A stretch of 55,918 nt of DNA, from NCBI GenBank assembly GCA_017484125.1, contig JAFUTV010000008.1, positions 1-55,918 of the forward strand, written 5' to 3'. Below, piece by piece: positions 42,884 through 55,100 of this stretch (the first letter of the stretch is position 1; every line of letters starts with the position of its first letter). Made by a program: the position numbers and the translations under genes. The stretch comes from Bacilli bacterium. GTDB taxonomy: Bacteria; Bacillota_I; Bacilli_A; RF39; UBA660. A model generated the notes under the pieces. The model worked only from the letters and a program-made list of their open reading frames with translations, did not search any database and was not told the DNA's origin.

Positions 42884-43612
42884 ATGAAAAAGATAATTGA
42901 TAATATTGAAATTAATTATATAGAATATGGTGAAGGTAAACCTATAGTACTACTTCATGGTTGGGGTCAAAATATACAAATGATGAAATTTTTAGGAGAC
43001 AAATTAAATGGAAAAAAAATAATTATAGATTTTCCTGGATTTGGTGAAAGTATGGAGCCATTATCACCTTTTAGTGTTGGTGATTATTCTAATCTTCTTT
43101 ATGATTTTTTATTAGAACTAGGTGTAGATAATCCTACATTAATTGGGCATTCATTTGGTGGAAGAGTATCAATTAAATATGCATCAATTCATAAGTGTGA
43201 TAGAGTAATATTATTTGGCTCTCCATGCATTAGATATCAAAAAGATCCTTCTAGAAAAGAAAAATTATATAAATTATTTAAAAATACTATATTTGGTCCA
43301 ATGATTATGGGAATAGTGGCTTCACCAGATTATAAAAATGCTTCAAAAATAATGAGAGAAACATTAGTAAAAGTAGTTAATGAAGATTTACTTGAAGATG
43401 CTAAAAAAATTGATGCTCCAACACTTTTAATATGGGGAAATAATGATAAAGCAGTACCAATAGAACTGGCTAGAAAACAAGCAGAAAACATGAAAAATGC
43501 TGCAGTAATTGAACTAAATGGAACTCATTATGCTTATATTGAAAACTTAAATCTTGTTGCTAGTATTGTGAATGAATTTGTTTATCCTAAAGCAAGAATC
43601 TTAAAAAAATAA
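42884..43612 (+). CDS. Alpha/beta hydrolase
   Basis: 242 residues with the classic fold: oxyanion region LLHGWGQN, FPGFGES, nucleophile elbow GHSFGG (Ser90), a variable cap (about 120-175), LIWGNNDKAVP with the acid Asp, and NGTHYAYIEN with His. The fold covers esterases, lipases and many others; no substrate can be named. There is no ribosome binding site: TATAAT ends 6 bases before the ATG, so the mRNA may be leaderless. The start ATG is at 42884. Confidence 0.82.
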   Translation: MKKIIDNIEINYIEYGEGKPIVLLHGWGQNIQMMKFLGDKLNGKKIIIDFPGFGESMEPLSPFSVGDYSNLLYDFLLELGVDNPTLIGHSFGGRVSIKYASIHKCDRVILFGSPCIRYQKDPSRKEKLYKLFKNTIFGPMIMGIVASPDYKNASKIMRETLVKVVNEDLLEDAKKIDAPTLLIWGNNDKAVPIELARKQAENMKNAAVIELNGTHYAYIENLNLVASIVNEFVYPKARILKK

Positions 43613-43662
43613 TTGTAATAAATTAACATTAATGATATATTATTTATCTGTAGGAGTTTAGT

Positions 43663-44265
43663 ATGCAAAAAGAATTAAATAAAAGAATATTATATCATTT
43701 TATTCCAAGTGAATACTTAGATGATAAATGGCAAAAAGGTAATGATTTTATAATAGATAATTCACATAATTCGTTTATTAAAGAGTTTGAAACAGAAAAA
43801 CCTATGCTTACTCATAATAATAAAGACCTTTATGATTTATGTGATTTAGCATTTGATAATAAACTAACAAGAGAACAATTATTTGATTTAAAAACTTTAA
43901 TTCAACAGTATTTATCTAATCAACCAATAGCTCTAAGAGAATATATATTTGAAAAAGTAAGAATAACTGAATTTCCAAATTATATTAGTAGAAAGCACTG
44001 TCTTTTTTTAACGGATGTTAATTCTGTTAAGCATTGGGATTGTTCTTTAAATACTTGTGAAAAGGTTCTTTTTAAATTAGAAGTATCTGGTATAGCTTTT
44101 ATTGGTCATGATTGCTTAATTCCAAGCAATGAATTAAGTATAGAGCAACAAGAACAACAAGCAAGATATTATTGGCAAAATAAATTATCTATGTGTTCAA
44201 ATAAAAAATATGATGATAGAGAGTATTTATTTCAAGGACATGTTAAGGTATTAAGAAAAATCTAG
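43663..44265 (+). CDS. Uncharacterised 200-residue protein
   Basis: ATG 43663 follows TAGGAG. The protein is cytosolic, rich in aromatics and His/Cys (HWDCSLNTCEK, GHDCLIP), and begins RILYHFIPSEYL. The pattern faintly recalls the DUF2441 group, but I am not sure. No membrane helix. It is flanked by a terminator downstream and follows the hydrolase by 50 bases, so it may share its transcript. Confidence 0.6.
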   Translation: MQKELNKRILYHFIPSEYLDDKWQKGNDFIIDNSHNSFIKEFETEKPMLTHNNKDLYDLCDLAFDNKLTREQLFDLKTLIQQYLSNQPIALREYIFEKVRITEFPNYISRKHCLFLTDVNSVKHWDCSLNTCEKVLFKLEVSGIAFIGHDCLIPSNELSIEQQEQQARYYWQNKLSMCSNKKYDDREYLFQGHVKVLRKI

Positions 44266-44282
44266 GTTATCTAGATTTTTTA
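44256..44282 (+). terminator. Terminator
   Basis: AAAAATCTAG-GTTAT-CTAGATTTTT; the stop codon lies in the stem. Confidence 0.75.
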
Positions 44283-44310
44283 ATGTATAATATAAATAGG
44301 ATGTGATAAT

Positions 44311-44877
44311 ATGAATATACCAGTAGGAATATCTGCAAGACATTTACACTTAACTAAAGAGGACTTTTGTAAGATTTTTGATAGTGAAAATTTAACTAAA
44401 TATAAGGATATTAATCAACCGGGATTATATGCTGCTAATGAAACAGTAACAATAAAAGGACCAAAAGGTATGATTGAAAGCGTTAGAATATTAGGCCCAT
44501 TTAGATCTTATTCTCAGGTAGAAATATCTAAAACTGATTCATATAATTTAGGGGTTAATCCTCCTATTAGAAAGAGTGGACATCTTCAAGATGCACAAAC
44601 AATAAGTGTAATAGGACCAAAAGGTAGTGTAGAAGTACCAGTTATTATTGCAAATCGTCATGTTCATATTTCTTTAGATGAAGCTAACTCTTTAGGAATA
44701 AAAGATGATGATATATTATCTGTTAAAATAAATAGTGAAAAACCAGGTGTAATACTTGCATATTTTAAAGTGAGTGAACAAGCATATAAAGAATTGCATT
44801 TAGATTTAGATGATGCAAATGCTTTTATGTTAAAACAAAATGATATTGTTGAAATATCGTTTAATAAAAATAAATAG
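44311..44877 (+). CDS. pduL: PduL-type phosphate acyltransferase
   Basis: ATG 44311 follows AGGATGTGA; 188 residues. Both copies of the zinc-binding His motifs are present: SARHLHLT near the start and NRHVHIS near residue 118. GPFRSYSQVEIS and PPIRKSGHLQDA match PduL. The enzyme interconverts acetyl-CoA (or propionyl-CoA) and the acyl phosphate. No encapsulation peptide extends the N-terminus, so it is the free, housekeeping form. Together with PFOR it links pyruvate to acetyl phosphate and ATP formation by acetate kinase, which is not in the window. The dus gene starts 17 bases later. Confidence 0.93.
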   Translation: MNIPVGISARHLHLTKEDFCKIFDSENLTKYKDINQPGLYAANETVTIKGPKGMIESVRILGPFRSYSQVEISKTDSYNLGVNPPIRKSGHLQDAQTISVIGPKGSVEVPVIIANRHVHISLDEANSLGIKDDDILSVKINSEKPGVILAYFKVSEQAYKELHLDLDDANAFMLKQNDIVEISFNKNK

Positions 44878-44893
44878 TACTTAGGGGATTGTT

Positions 44894-45889
44894 ATGGAAT
44901 TTAAAATTGGCAATGTTAAAATAAAAAATCAGGTTGTTCTTGCACCAATGGCAGGTGTTTCTAACACTTCATTTAGAAAGATTATAAAAAGTATGGGTGC
45001 AGGACTTATGTATGCTGAAATGGTATCTGACAAAGCAATAACATATGGTAGTAAAAAAACAATAGATTTACTAAATATGGATGAAAGTGAAAGGCCATTG
45101 TCTCAACAAATATTTGGAAGTGATATTAATTCTTTTGTTAGTGCCGCAAAACTAATATATGAAAGTCAACATCCGGATATTATTGACATTAATATGGGAT
45201 GTCCAGTTCCTAAAGTTGCTATTAAAAATCAAGCTGGTAGTGCTCTTTTAAAAAATCCAGAAAAAATTGGCGAAATTGTTAGTGCAGTTGTTAATGCTGT
45301 ACCAGTTCCAGTCACTGTTAAGATAAGAAGTGGATGGGATGAAAACTCAATTAATGCTACAGAAGTTGCAAAAATTTGTGAAGAGTCTGGGGCAAGTGCT
45401 ATTGCAATTCATGCAAGAACAAGATCTCAAGGTTATTCAGGCAAAGCAGACTATAATATTATAAAACAAGTAAAACAAGCAGTTTCTATACCAGTTATTG
45501 GTAATGGTGATATTACTAGTTGTTATGATGCAAAAAAAATGTTAGATGAAACAGGGTGTGATGCTATAATGATTGGACGAGGAGTACTAGGAAATCCATG
45601 GCTAATAAAAGAATGTGTAGACTATTTAGACAATAATATAGAACCAAAAAAAGTAACATATACTGAAAAAATAGATATGATGAAAAAGCATTTTGAATTA
45701 TTAAAAAATGATAAAAATGAACATACGGCACTATTAGAAATAAGAACATTTATATTATATTATTTAAAAGGTTTACCGGGTTCAAAAGAAATAAAAAATA
45801 GGATATGCCAAGCTAAAACAAAAGAAGAATTATTTAATATCATAGATGATTATAAAAATGAGTTGGATAAAACAGTTACATTAGTGTAA
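44894..45889 (+). CDS. dusB: tRNA-dihydrouridine synthase
   Basis: ATG 44894 follows TTAGGGG; 331 residues. It is an FMN-binding TIM barrel with APMAGVSNTSFR, DINMGCPVPKV (catalytic Cys), TVKIRSGWD, IAIHARTRSQGYSG, VIGNGDI and MIGRGVLGNPW. It reduces uridine to dihydrouridine in tRNA D-loops using NADPH. The DusB subgroup is the most likely because of length and the GCP motif context. Confidence 0.93.
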   Translation: MEFKIGNVKIKNQVVLAPMAGVSNTSFRKIIKSMGAGLMYAEMVSDKAITYGSKKTIDLLNMDESERPLSQQIFGSDINSFVSAAKLIYESQHPDIIDINMGCPVPKVAIKNQAGSALLKNPEKIGEIVSAVVNAVPVPVTVKIRSGWDENSINATEVAKICEESGASAIAIHARTRSQGYSGKADYNIIKQVKQAVSIPVIGNGDITSCYDAKKMLDETGCDAIMIGRGVLGNPWLIKECVDYLDNNIEPKKVTYTEKIDMMKKHFELLKNDKNEHTALLEIRTFILYYLKGLPGSKEIKNRICQAKTKEELFNIIDDYKNELDKTVTLV

Positions 45890-45898
45890 ACTGTTTTT
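45869..45898 (+). terminator. dus terminator
   Basis: AAAACAGTT (45869-45877) with AACTGTTTT (45889-45897), then TT. Confidence 0.75.
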
Positions 45899-45981
45899 TC
45901 TTTTTTAATAAAATATTTTCTAATTTTACATTATAAATAATTTTTGCTTAGACAATAAAGTGTTTATTTTAAAAAAATAAA

Positions 45982-46065
45982 ATTGTTTTTAAAAATCATT
46001 GACAATTTACATATTATTGTTTTTAAAAATACATTTTATTTACAAAGTAAAAATGTAAATAAAAT
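45982..46065. repeat. Repeats in the long region before the giant gene
   Basis: The 300-base gap has no gene. ATTGTTTTTAAAAAT occurs at 45982-45996 and again at 46016-46030. ATTTTATTTACA (46033-46044) is inverted as TGTAAATAAAAT (46054-46065). They may be regulator sites or simple AT-rich folds. Confidence 0.4.
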
Positions 46066-46121
46066 TTAAGATAAAAATCGAGAAAAAAAACCCGAAAAAT
46101 CTAGGAAAAATGGGTATATTA

Positions 46122-46130
46122 TGGTATAAT
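46122..46130 (+). promoter_or_regulatory. Extended -10 promoter of the giant surface protein
   Basis: TGGTATAAT, with TG one base before TATAAT, 59 bases before the start codon; no clear -35. Confidence 0.55.
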
Positions 46131-46189
46131 CTTTATAATAGGATAATGAAGATAGAAAAGGCCTATTAATTAGTTAGGTATTGTTGTAT

Positions 46190-49100
46190 ATGAAATTAAA
46201 TTGTTTTTATAAATACAATCTAGACTTTATTATTAAATTAGCAGTAATACTAATTTCTTTTTGTGCCTTTAATTATACTGTATTGGCTGGTAACTTATCT
46301 TCTTTAGAAGTAGTAGGCTATGAAAATGATCTAACGCCAAGTTTTGATTCAAATATAACAAATTATGAACTTTGGATGTCACCATATGATATTGATTTAA
46401 ATATTAACGCAACTGCATTTGATCCTAATGCGCAAATATCAATAGTTGGAAACAAACATATAAAAGATAGTGCAATTATTACAATTAATGTTTCTGCACC
46501 AAATGTAGATGATACATTATATGAAATAAATGTTCATAAGGCATCCCCATTAGAAAATGGGACATATTCATATACTGGCGGTGTTCAAACATTTGTTACA
46601 CCATATACTGGTGAGTATCAATTTGAAGCATGGGGTGCTTCTGGTGGAAAAGGATATGTTACTTATTCTGGACATAGTGCTAGAATAGAAAATGATTATG
46701 GTAGAGGTGCATACACTGAAGGTAAAATAAAATTAGATAAAGGAACAACGCTTTATATCTATGTTGGTGGAAAAGGTACTCAAGGAACTAGTATGAGTTC
46801 TGTTCCAGCTGGAGGATATAATGGTGGTGGAGCAAGTTCTGGTAAATCAACTGATAATAATGAAGTTGGTGGATCAGGTGGAGGTGCAACTGATGTTCGT
46901 ACTATAAATGGAACTTGGAGTGATTCACAATCACTAGCTTCACGTATTATGGTTGCCGCTGGTGGAGGCGGTGGATGTACAACAGATTTAAATTACACTA
47001 ATCAAATTCAAGGAATGATGGGTGGAGCACTTGCAGCAACTGGAACAATTTCTTGTTGGACAACTGCATGGACTCCTGTAGTTAATCAAACATCTGGAAA
47101 TGCCTTTGGTAAAGGTGCAACTGGAATAGTATCTGCTCTTTCTGGTGCCGGAGGAGGCGGTGGATACTATGGTGGTGTTAGTGTATCTGGATGTGGTAAG
47201 GCCTCTGGAGGATCATCATTTATTTCAGGACACACAGGATCTGTTGCTGTTACTTCACAAACTGATATAACACCAAGAAAAGGAACAAATGATAGTACTT
47301 GTTCTAATGGAACAACAGATGATTTATGTTCTAAACATTATAGTGGGCTTGAATTTTATGATACAAATATGATTTCTGGAAATTTATCTATGCCAAATAC
47401 TGCAGGTACTGCAACTGAAACCGGTCATACTGGAAATGGTTTCTTAAAGATTACTGAACTTCAAACAAAATCAAAAGACAATTATTTAGAAACATTAACA
47501 ATAGATAATGGAACATTATCTCCATCTTTTGATCCTACAATTGAAACATACACATTATCACTTAGTAAATATGATCAAAACTTTACCATTGATGCAACAT
47601 TGTCTGATGCTGAAAATGCAACAGTTACAGGTTTAGATTATTTTGAAATTGATGCCGGTGAAACTAAAACAGTTGAATTATTAGTAACGTCAGAATCAGG
47701 TGACGTTAGAGTATATAATATTGCAGCAACTAGAGCAAATTTAAATCCTGGTGAACATTCAACATTATTAAAAAAATTAATTATTAACAACGAGAAATCT
47801 TCATTAGATCCAATTTTTCATCCTGAGAAAACCAATTATGAAGTATCTATTTTAGAAAGTGATATTGATTTGTCAATTAGTGCTGAGCCATTTGATGAAA
47901 ATGCAACAATTAGTATTATTAACGACAAACATATCAAAGGGTATACTGGAAATGTAACCTTGAAAGTAAGTGAAGAACATTGTGAGGATACTATTTATAC
48001 ATTAACTTATGTAAAAGATAATAAAAATATTTCAGGATATACTTTTGATTACACTGGCGAATATCAAGTATTTGAAGCTCCATATTCAGCAACATATAAA
48101 GCAGAATTATGGGGAGCTTCCGGTGGAAATGTTTATGCTACTTATATATCTAGTTGGCCTGGACAAGAAAATTTACATGGAAAAGGTGGATATACTGCTG
48201 GGGAAATTCAATTAAACAAAGGCGATAAATTATATGTGTTTGTTGGTGAAGCCGGAATGAAACCATCTGGATTAAGTGCCACAGTTCATGGTGGATGGAA
48301 TGGTGGAGGAAAATCTCTTCCATCTAGTGATTCTGATGATTATGCAGGTACTGGTGGTGGAGCAACAGATATTCGTCTTTCTCCAACATCTTCAAAAACT
48401 ATTTGGAATGAATTTGATTCATTAAAAACAAGAATAATGGTAGCTGGAGGAGGCGGAGGATCTGCTGTTGCTAGATATAATAATTATTCAGCTGGAATGC
48501 ATGCTGGTGGTCTTAGTATTTCTGGAAAATTATCTAATTGGAATACTGAATGGACTCCAGTAGTTAATCAAACAAGAGGTTATAAATTTGGAATTGGTGC
48601 TGATGGTTGTCAATCATATCTATCTGCTGGAGGTGGCGGAGGTGGATACTATGGTGGCGTTCAAAAAGGAGATTCTAGTGATTCTGGTAGATCTTCTGGA
48701 GGATCATCATATATCTCAGGACATACTGGTTGTAACTCCATTTCACAAACATCAACATCTTCTAATATAATTCATACTGCCTCAAGTATTCATTATAGTG
48801 GAATAAAATTTGAAAATACAAAAATGGTTGATGGTGCTGGATATAATTGGACTACTGCTAGAACAACTCAAAGTGGAATGCCAACAATTGATGGTAATTC
48901 AACAGAAATGGGACATGATGGAAATGGATATGCAAAATTTAGTGTTGCTAAATTATATTCTAAAGATAATTATTTATCTCTAATTCAAACAAACAAGGGT
49001 GTATGGGATAAAGAATTTGATCCTTTAGTTCAAGATTATACAATAACTTTAGAAAATGAAGACTTTGATATTTTAGTTGAAGCAAGACCAAGCAATGATT

Positions 49101-52100
49101 ATGCAGAAATATCAGGAATTGGTACTCATAATATTCCTGCAGATATTAATAATGATCCACAAGGACCAACAAATATCGATATTACTGTAACTTCAGAAAA
49201 TGGTGATGTAAAAATATATACATTACATGTAACAAGACAACCTAATTCAAATAAATATCCAAAGGATATAGTTATATCAGGTCTTATTCCATCATATTGT
49301 GAAAAAGATGAAGAATATTGTCAAATAAATCCTGCTAAATTTAATCAAAATGTAACTGATTATGAATTGACAATTCCATATAAGATTAAAGAAATTTTCT
49401 TTAATGTTGAGAAAAATCATTTATATCAAGATGTAAATGGTGAAGGTTCAGTATCGGTTAAACCTAATTCAAATCTATTTACTGTTGTTATAACAAGTGA
49501 AGATAAATCAGGATTTAGTTTATATAATTATTATGTTACTAGAGATATGACTGGTGATAATGACTTATCAATATTAAATGTTTTATATCCAAATATAGAT
49601 TTAAACTTTGACCCAGATATAACAGAGTACTATTTTAATGTACCAAATAATGTTGATAAATATGTTCTTAATTCAAGTAACACATACAATAGTTCTATAG
49701 AAGATACAATGCAACTATATTATGAAACAGATGATACTAATGCTCAAAGTTTTATGTTAGGTGATGGTAATCTTAAAATAGGACAAAATGTTATTCCAAT
49801 AATGGTTGTGGCTCAAAATGGTGAAACACAAACTTATACTTTAAATGTTTATAGAGAACAAAACTCAAATATCTATCTTAATTCTTTAGAAGTTAAATCT
49901 ACTGATGATACTATTAATTATGATTTAGTACCAGAATTTAATAAAATAAATTTTGGAAAATATAAGGTAGTTGTACCAAAAGAAATAAGTGAAGTAAAAC
50001 TACTTGCTACTGCTGAAAGTGCAACAACAACGGTTGCAGGTACAGGAACAAAATCATTAGATAAAGGAGATAATATTTTTGAAATAATAACAACAAGTCA
50101 ATCTGGCGATGTTGAAACATATATTATTAATATTATTAGAGAAAAAGATAATAACACTAATATTTCATCATTAATTGTTAATATTGATGATGTAACTACA
50201 GCTTATTCTCCATCTTTTGATCCCGATACAATAGAATATAGTTTAACAACTCCAATCGGAGCAGATGAAGTTGATTTCCAATTAACTCTGGAAAGTGAAC
50301 TTTCAACATATGAATTACTTGATGATAATATTATAAGAGTAGGAACAAACTTAAAGAGAATATTAGTAAAGGCTGAAGATAATACCACTAAGACATATTA
50401 TGTATCAATATATAGACCAGCAGATACAAATAATAAATTAAGTTCTTTAAGAGTATCTAATGATGTACAAGAATTCTCTTTATATCCAGAATTTGATGCT
50501 GAAGCAAATTATGATCATTTTTCATTGATTGTTGAAAATGAAGTTAGCTGGGTAAATGTTCATGCAGAAAAATACTCAAATCAAGCAGTTATAACAGGTA
50601 ATGGTAAATATAATTTAACTGTTGGCTTAAATGAAATACTAATTAAAGTTAAATCTGAAAGTGGAGATGATAAGGTTTATCAAATAAATATAACTAGAAA
50701 GCCATCATCTAATGCTTATCTAAAACTAATAACTACAAATGTTGGCGTTTTAGTTCCAACATTTGATAAAGAAGAATTAAATTATTCAATTAATGTTGCT
50801 AATAATGTAGAAAGTATTAATGTATTTGGAACTCCTGAAGTAAAAACAACTACAGTAACTGGAAACAGAACATATAGTCTAGTTGCTGGAGAAAACAATA
50901 TAGTATTAACAACATTAGCACAGGATAATGCAACAACACTAACTTATAATATTAAAGTTATTAGGGATGAATCAAATAATACTAATCTTAGTGATCTATA
51001 CTTAAAAGAGGCTAAATTAAGTCCTGATTTTGATAAAAATATAATAGAATATACTGCAAAAGTTCCTTATGATGTAGAAAATGTAAATGTAGTATATGAA
51101 ACAGAAAATAATGATGCAACTGTTGAAATAAGTGGAAATACAAATCTTGTTGTAGGTGAAAATAATGTTTTAGTTAAAGTAACAGCACAAGATGAAAGTG
51201 AAAAAACTTATACTATTAGAGTAATAAGGCAAGAAATGAGTGAGTTTAGCACATATCTTTCTTCACTAACAATAAGTGATGGAAGTCTTGATCCAACATT
51301 TAATAAGACAAATCAATTCTATGAAGTTGAAGTTCCATATACTACCACTCAAATTACACTTAATGGTATTTCTGAAGATGAAAATGCAACTGTTGAAGGA
51401 AATGGAACACATGATTTACATACAGGAAATAATTTATTTACTATTAGAGTAACAGGACAAGATGATAAAATTAGAGATTATCAAATCCTAGTTAACAGAT
51501 TAAAAAATGATGAAGCTAGATTATCTAATGTTGCAATTAATAAAATGAGTATTAACTTTGATAAAGATATATATACTTATGATGTAATTACTAAAGATAA
51601 TAGTTTAGATTTTACTACTATTACTCCAATGGATCCAAATGCAACATATGTTATTGATGGTAATGCATGGAAAGATATGGGTAATTATGTAGTTAAAATA
51701 ATAGTAACTGCAGAAAATGGTACTTCAATTAAAGAATATATCTTCAATGTTGAGAGAATTGAAAGTGATAATGCTAATCTCATCTATTTAGATGTAGAAA
51801 ACTATTCTATAGCTCCAGAATTTAATAAAAATATATTAAACTATGATTTAGAAACTCAAGTAGATAATGAAATATCATCAGTAAATATAATTGCTACAAC
51901 TGAAGATACGCATGCTAGTATATCAGGGGATGGACTTCGTTCATTAAATGTTGGTGATAATTATCTTCATATTGATGTAACAAGTGAAGATGGAACTTTA
52001 AAAAGATATACAGTCTATGTTTATAGAAAAGGATCAGATAATAATAAAATTGATGTTTTAGAAGTATTAAATGGTGTTATGCTTCCATCATATGATGAAA

Positions 52101-55100
52101 ATACATCAATATATGAAGTAAGAGTACCGTATGAAGAAACATCGCTTAATTTAAATATTGTACTAAGTGATCCAAATGCAACTTATGCCGTGTATTCAAA
52201 TTCTAACTTTAGAGAAGAAGGAAATAATATTGTAAGAATTGTTGTAACTTCTGAATCTGGAAAAACAAGAACAATATTATTAAATGTTTATAGAAACGAA
52301 GCAATTTCAGCATTATTAACTGATATTGAAATAGAAAATTATAAGGTGCTTCCAAATTTTGATAGGTATACATTTAACTATAATGTAATAGTTGACTATG
52401 AAGTTGAACAATTATCATTTAAAAATATTAAAATGTTAGATAAACAAGGTACATATACTATAAATGGTAATGAAAACTTTAGTGTTGGAAATAATACGGT
52501 AACTATTAATACATCTTCACGTGATAATACTAAACATGAAACTTATACATTAAATGTAATAAGACAGTCATATGTTAATAATTTCTTGAGTCAATTACAA
52601 ATAAGTGAGGGAGAATTTACTCCTGAATTTGATAAATATACATTAACATATGATGTGTATGTTGGAAATGATATTGAAAATATTACACTATCAGCAATAC
52701 CAGAGGATGAAAATTCAGTAGTAACAGGACTTGGAGAAATACCACTTATTACTGGTAAAAATGAATTAGTAATTGGAGTTACAAATTCTGGGGTAAGAAG
52801 AAATTATACAATTAATGTATATAAAGAAGATGAAAATAATAACTATTTAATATCATTAATTGCCAAAGTAAATAATACTACACAAATATTATCTCCAGAG
52901 TTTGATTCAAAAACTTATGAATATGCAATTAATGTACCAGCATCTACTGATAAAATTAATTTAATTGGTACAATAAGTGATGGGGCTACAGTTACTGGAC
53001 TTGGAAATAGAGATATATCTTTAGGAAATAACACATTAGAAATAATAGTTAAATCTAAATCAAATAAAGAAAGAAAGTATACATTAAATATATATAGACC
53101 AATATCTAATAATGCAGATGTATTGTCTATCATTCCATCAAGTGGAACACTTTCACCAACATTTGATAACACAGTTAAAACTTATAACTTATATGTTAAA
53201 TCAAACGTAGATAAATTATCATTTACGGTTAATAAGAGTGATAAGTTTGCTAGTGTTGAAGGAGAGGAAGAATTAGCACTACCTGTTGGTACATCTCAAA
53301 GAAAAGTAATAGTAACTGCTGAAGATAATACTACAAAAAATGAATATACATTTATTATTACAAGAGATAGACCAGATAATGCAGATCTTTTACAATTATA
53401 TGTTAAAAACTATGATTTTGAAGAAGAATATGATCCAAATATATTTACATATCATCTTACAGTACCAAATTCAAAGACAGTTTTAACTCCAGATGATGTA
53501 GTTGCTATTTCTCAAGATTCAAATGCTAAAATAACTAAACAATCTCAAATCAATCTTTCAACAAAGACTGAAAATGAATATTTAGTTAGTGTAACATCAT
53601 GTGATAAGAGTGTAACTAATGAATATAAAATAATAATAACAAGAGAAAAATCTAACCTTACACAACTTGATACACTAACATCTGATCGAGGTAGACTTGC
53701 ACCAACATTTAATCCAGCAAATAGGGTTTATAACTTATTTGTTTATGAAGATGAGACTGAAGTAGTACTTGATGCAACAACATCAAGTGATGATATAAAA
53801 ATACTTTCTGGAATTGGTAAAGTAGTATTAACTGAAGAAAATACTGAACATAAAATAGTAATTCAAGCCGAAGATGGAACAATAGAATTTTATACAGTAA
53901 ATATTCATCGTAATATTAAAACTGATGAAGGCCTTAATGATTTAGGACTAAATTATGATGAGAATTTAGAATATTTAGATTCTGAATTTGTACTTTCACC
54001 AACGTTTGAAACTAATACATTGTCATATACTATAAATGTTCCATATGAATATAATATTCTTGATGTTTATTATGAAGAACAAAATTCTCAACAAATAGTA
54101 AAAATAATTGTAGATGATGAAGAAGTTGAAGATTATGAACTATTAGTTGGTGAAAATAATATTCAAGTTGAAGTATATGATGGATTAGGTAAACATACTA
54201 AGACATATAACTTAAAGGTAATAAGAGCAAAATCAAGAAATACATATTTAAAACAATTAAATATAGAAGGATACCAATTAGAACCTGCATTTAATAAATA
54301 TATTCAAGAATATTATATAAGAGTTCCAGCAAGTGTTACTGATTTAGATATTGAAGATATTATTGCAATACCTGAAGATCCTTTATCAAGAGTAACAATA
54401 AGTGGATATAGATATTTAGTTGAAGGCCTTAATGATTTAACAGTTGAAGTGGTAAGTGATTCTAGAACCGTTCGTGAATATATTGTTCATGTAATCCGTG
54501 GCGAAGATAAACTAAGTGATTTAAAAAACATAACAGTATCAACCGGAAAATTCTGGCAACTATCACCAAAGTTTAAATCTAATATTTATGATTATAGTGT
54601 TGCAATTCCAGGAATTTATACAAAAGCAACAGTTGAGGCGGTTGTAGATGATTCAGATCAAATTGTTATTGTTGGAACTGGTGAATATAGTTTAACAGTA
54701 GGTAATAATGTTGTTACTTTAACATCAACTTCAAATATTACTGGTCAAGTAAGTATATATACAATCAATATTATTAAAGAAGCAGATGAAGATGTTGACC
54801 TTATAAGTTTATCTGCTCTTGAAGGAACACTATCTCCAAAATTTGATAGATCAACAAATAAATACACTATGAATGTAGGTGAAGATGTAGATGAATTAAC
54901 GTTAAGTTATACTACCTCAGCTAAAACAGCAAAAGTATATGTTGTTGGTAATCAAAACTTTGTAAGTGGTGAAAATAAGGTTAATGTTGTTGTAACAAAT
55001 TATGAAGGAACAAAAACAAAAACATATCAAATAATAGCTACTAAAGCTAAAAATTCTAACGCTAATTTATCATCAATAAAAGTTTATAATATTATCGATG

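Noticed and set aside
48588-48770. Short frames inside the giant gene, both strands (also 50203-50388 and 52915-53172)
   Set aside because: They are shadows of the 3243-codon frame, which has consistent repeat structure.
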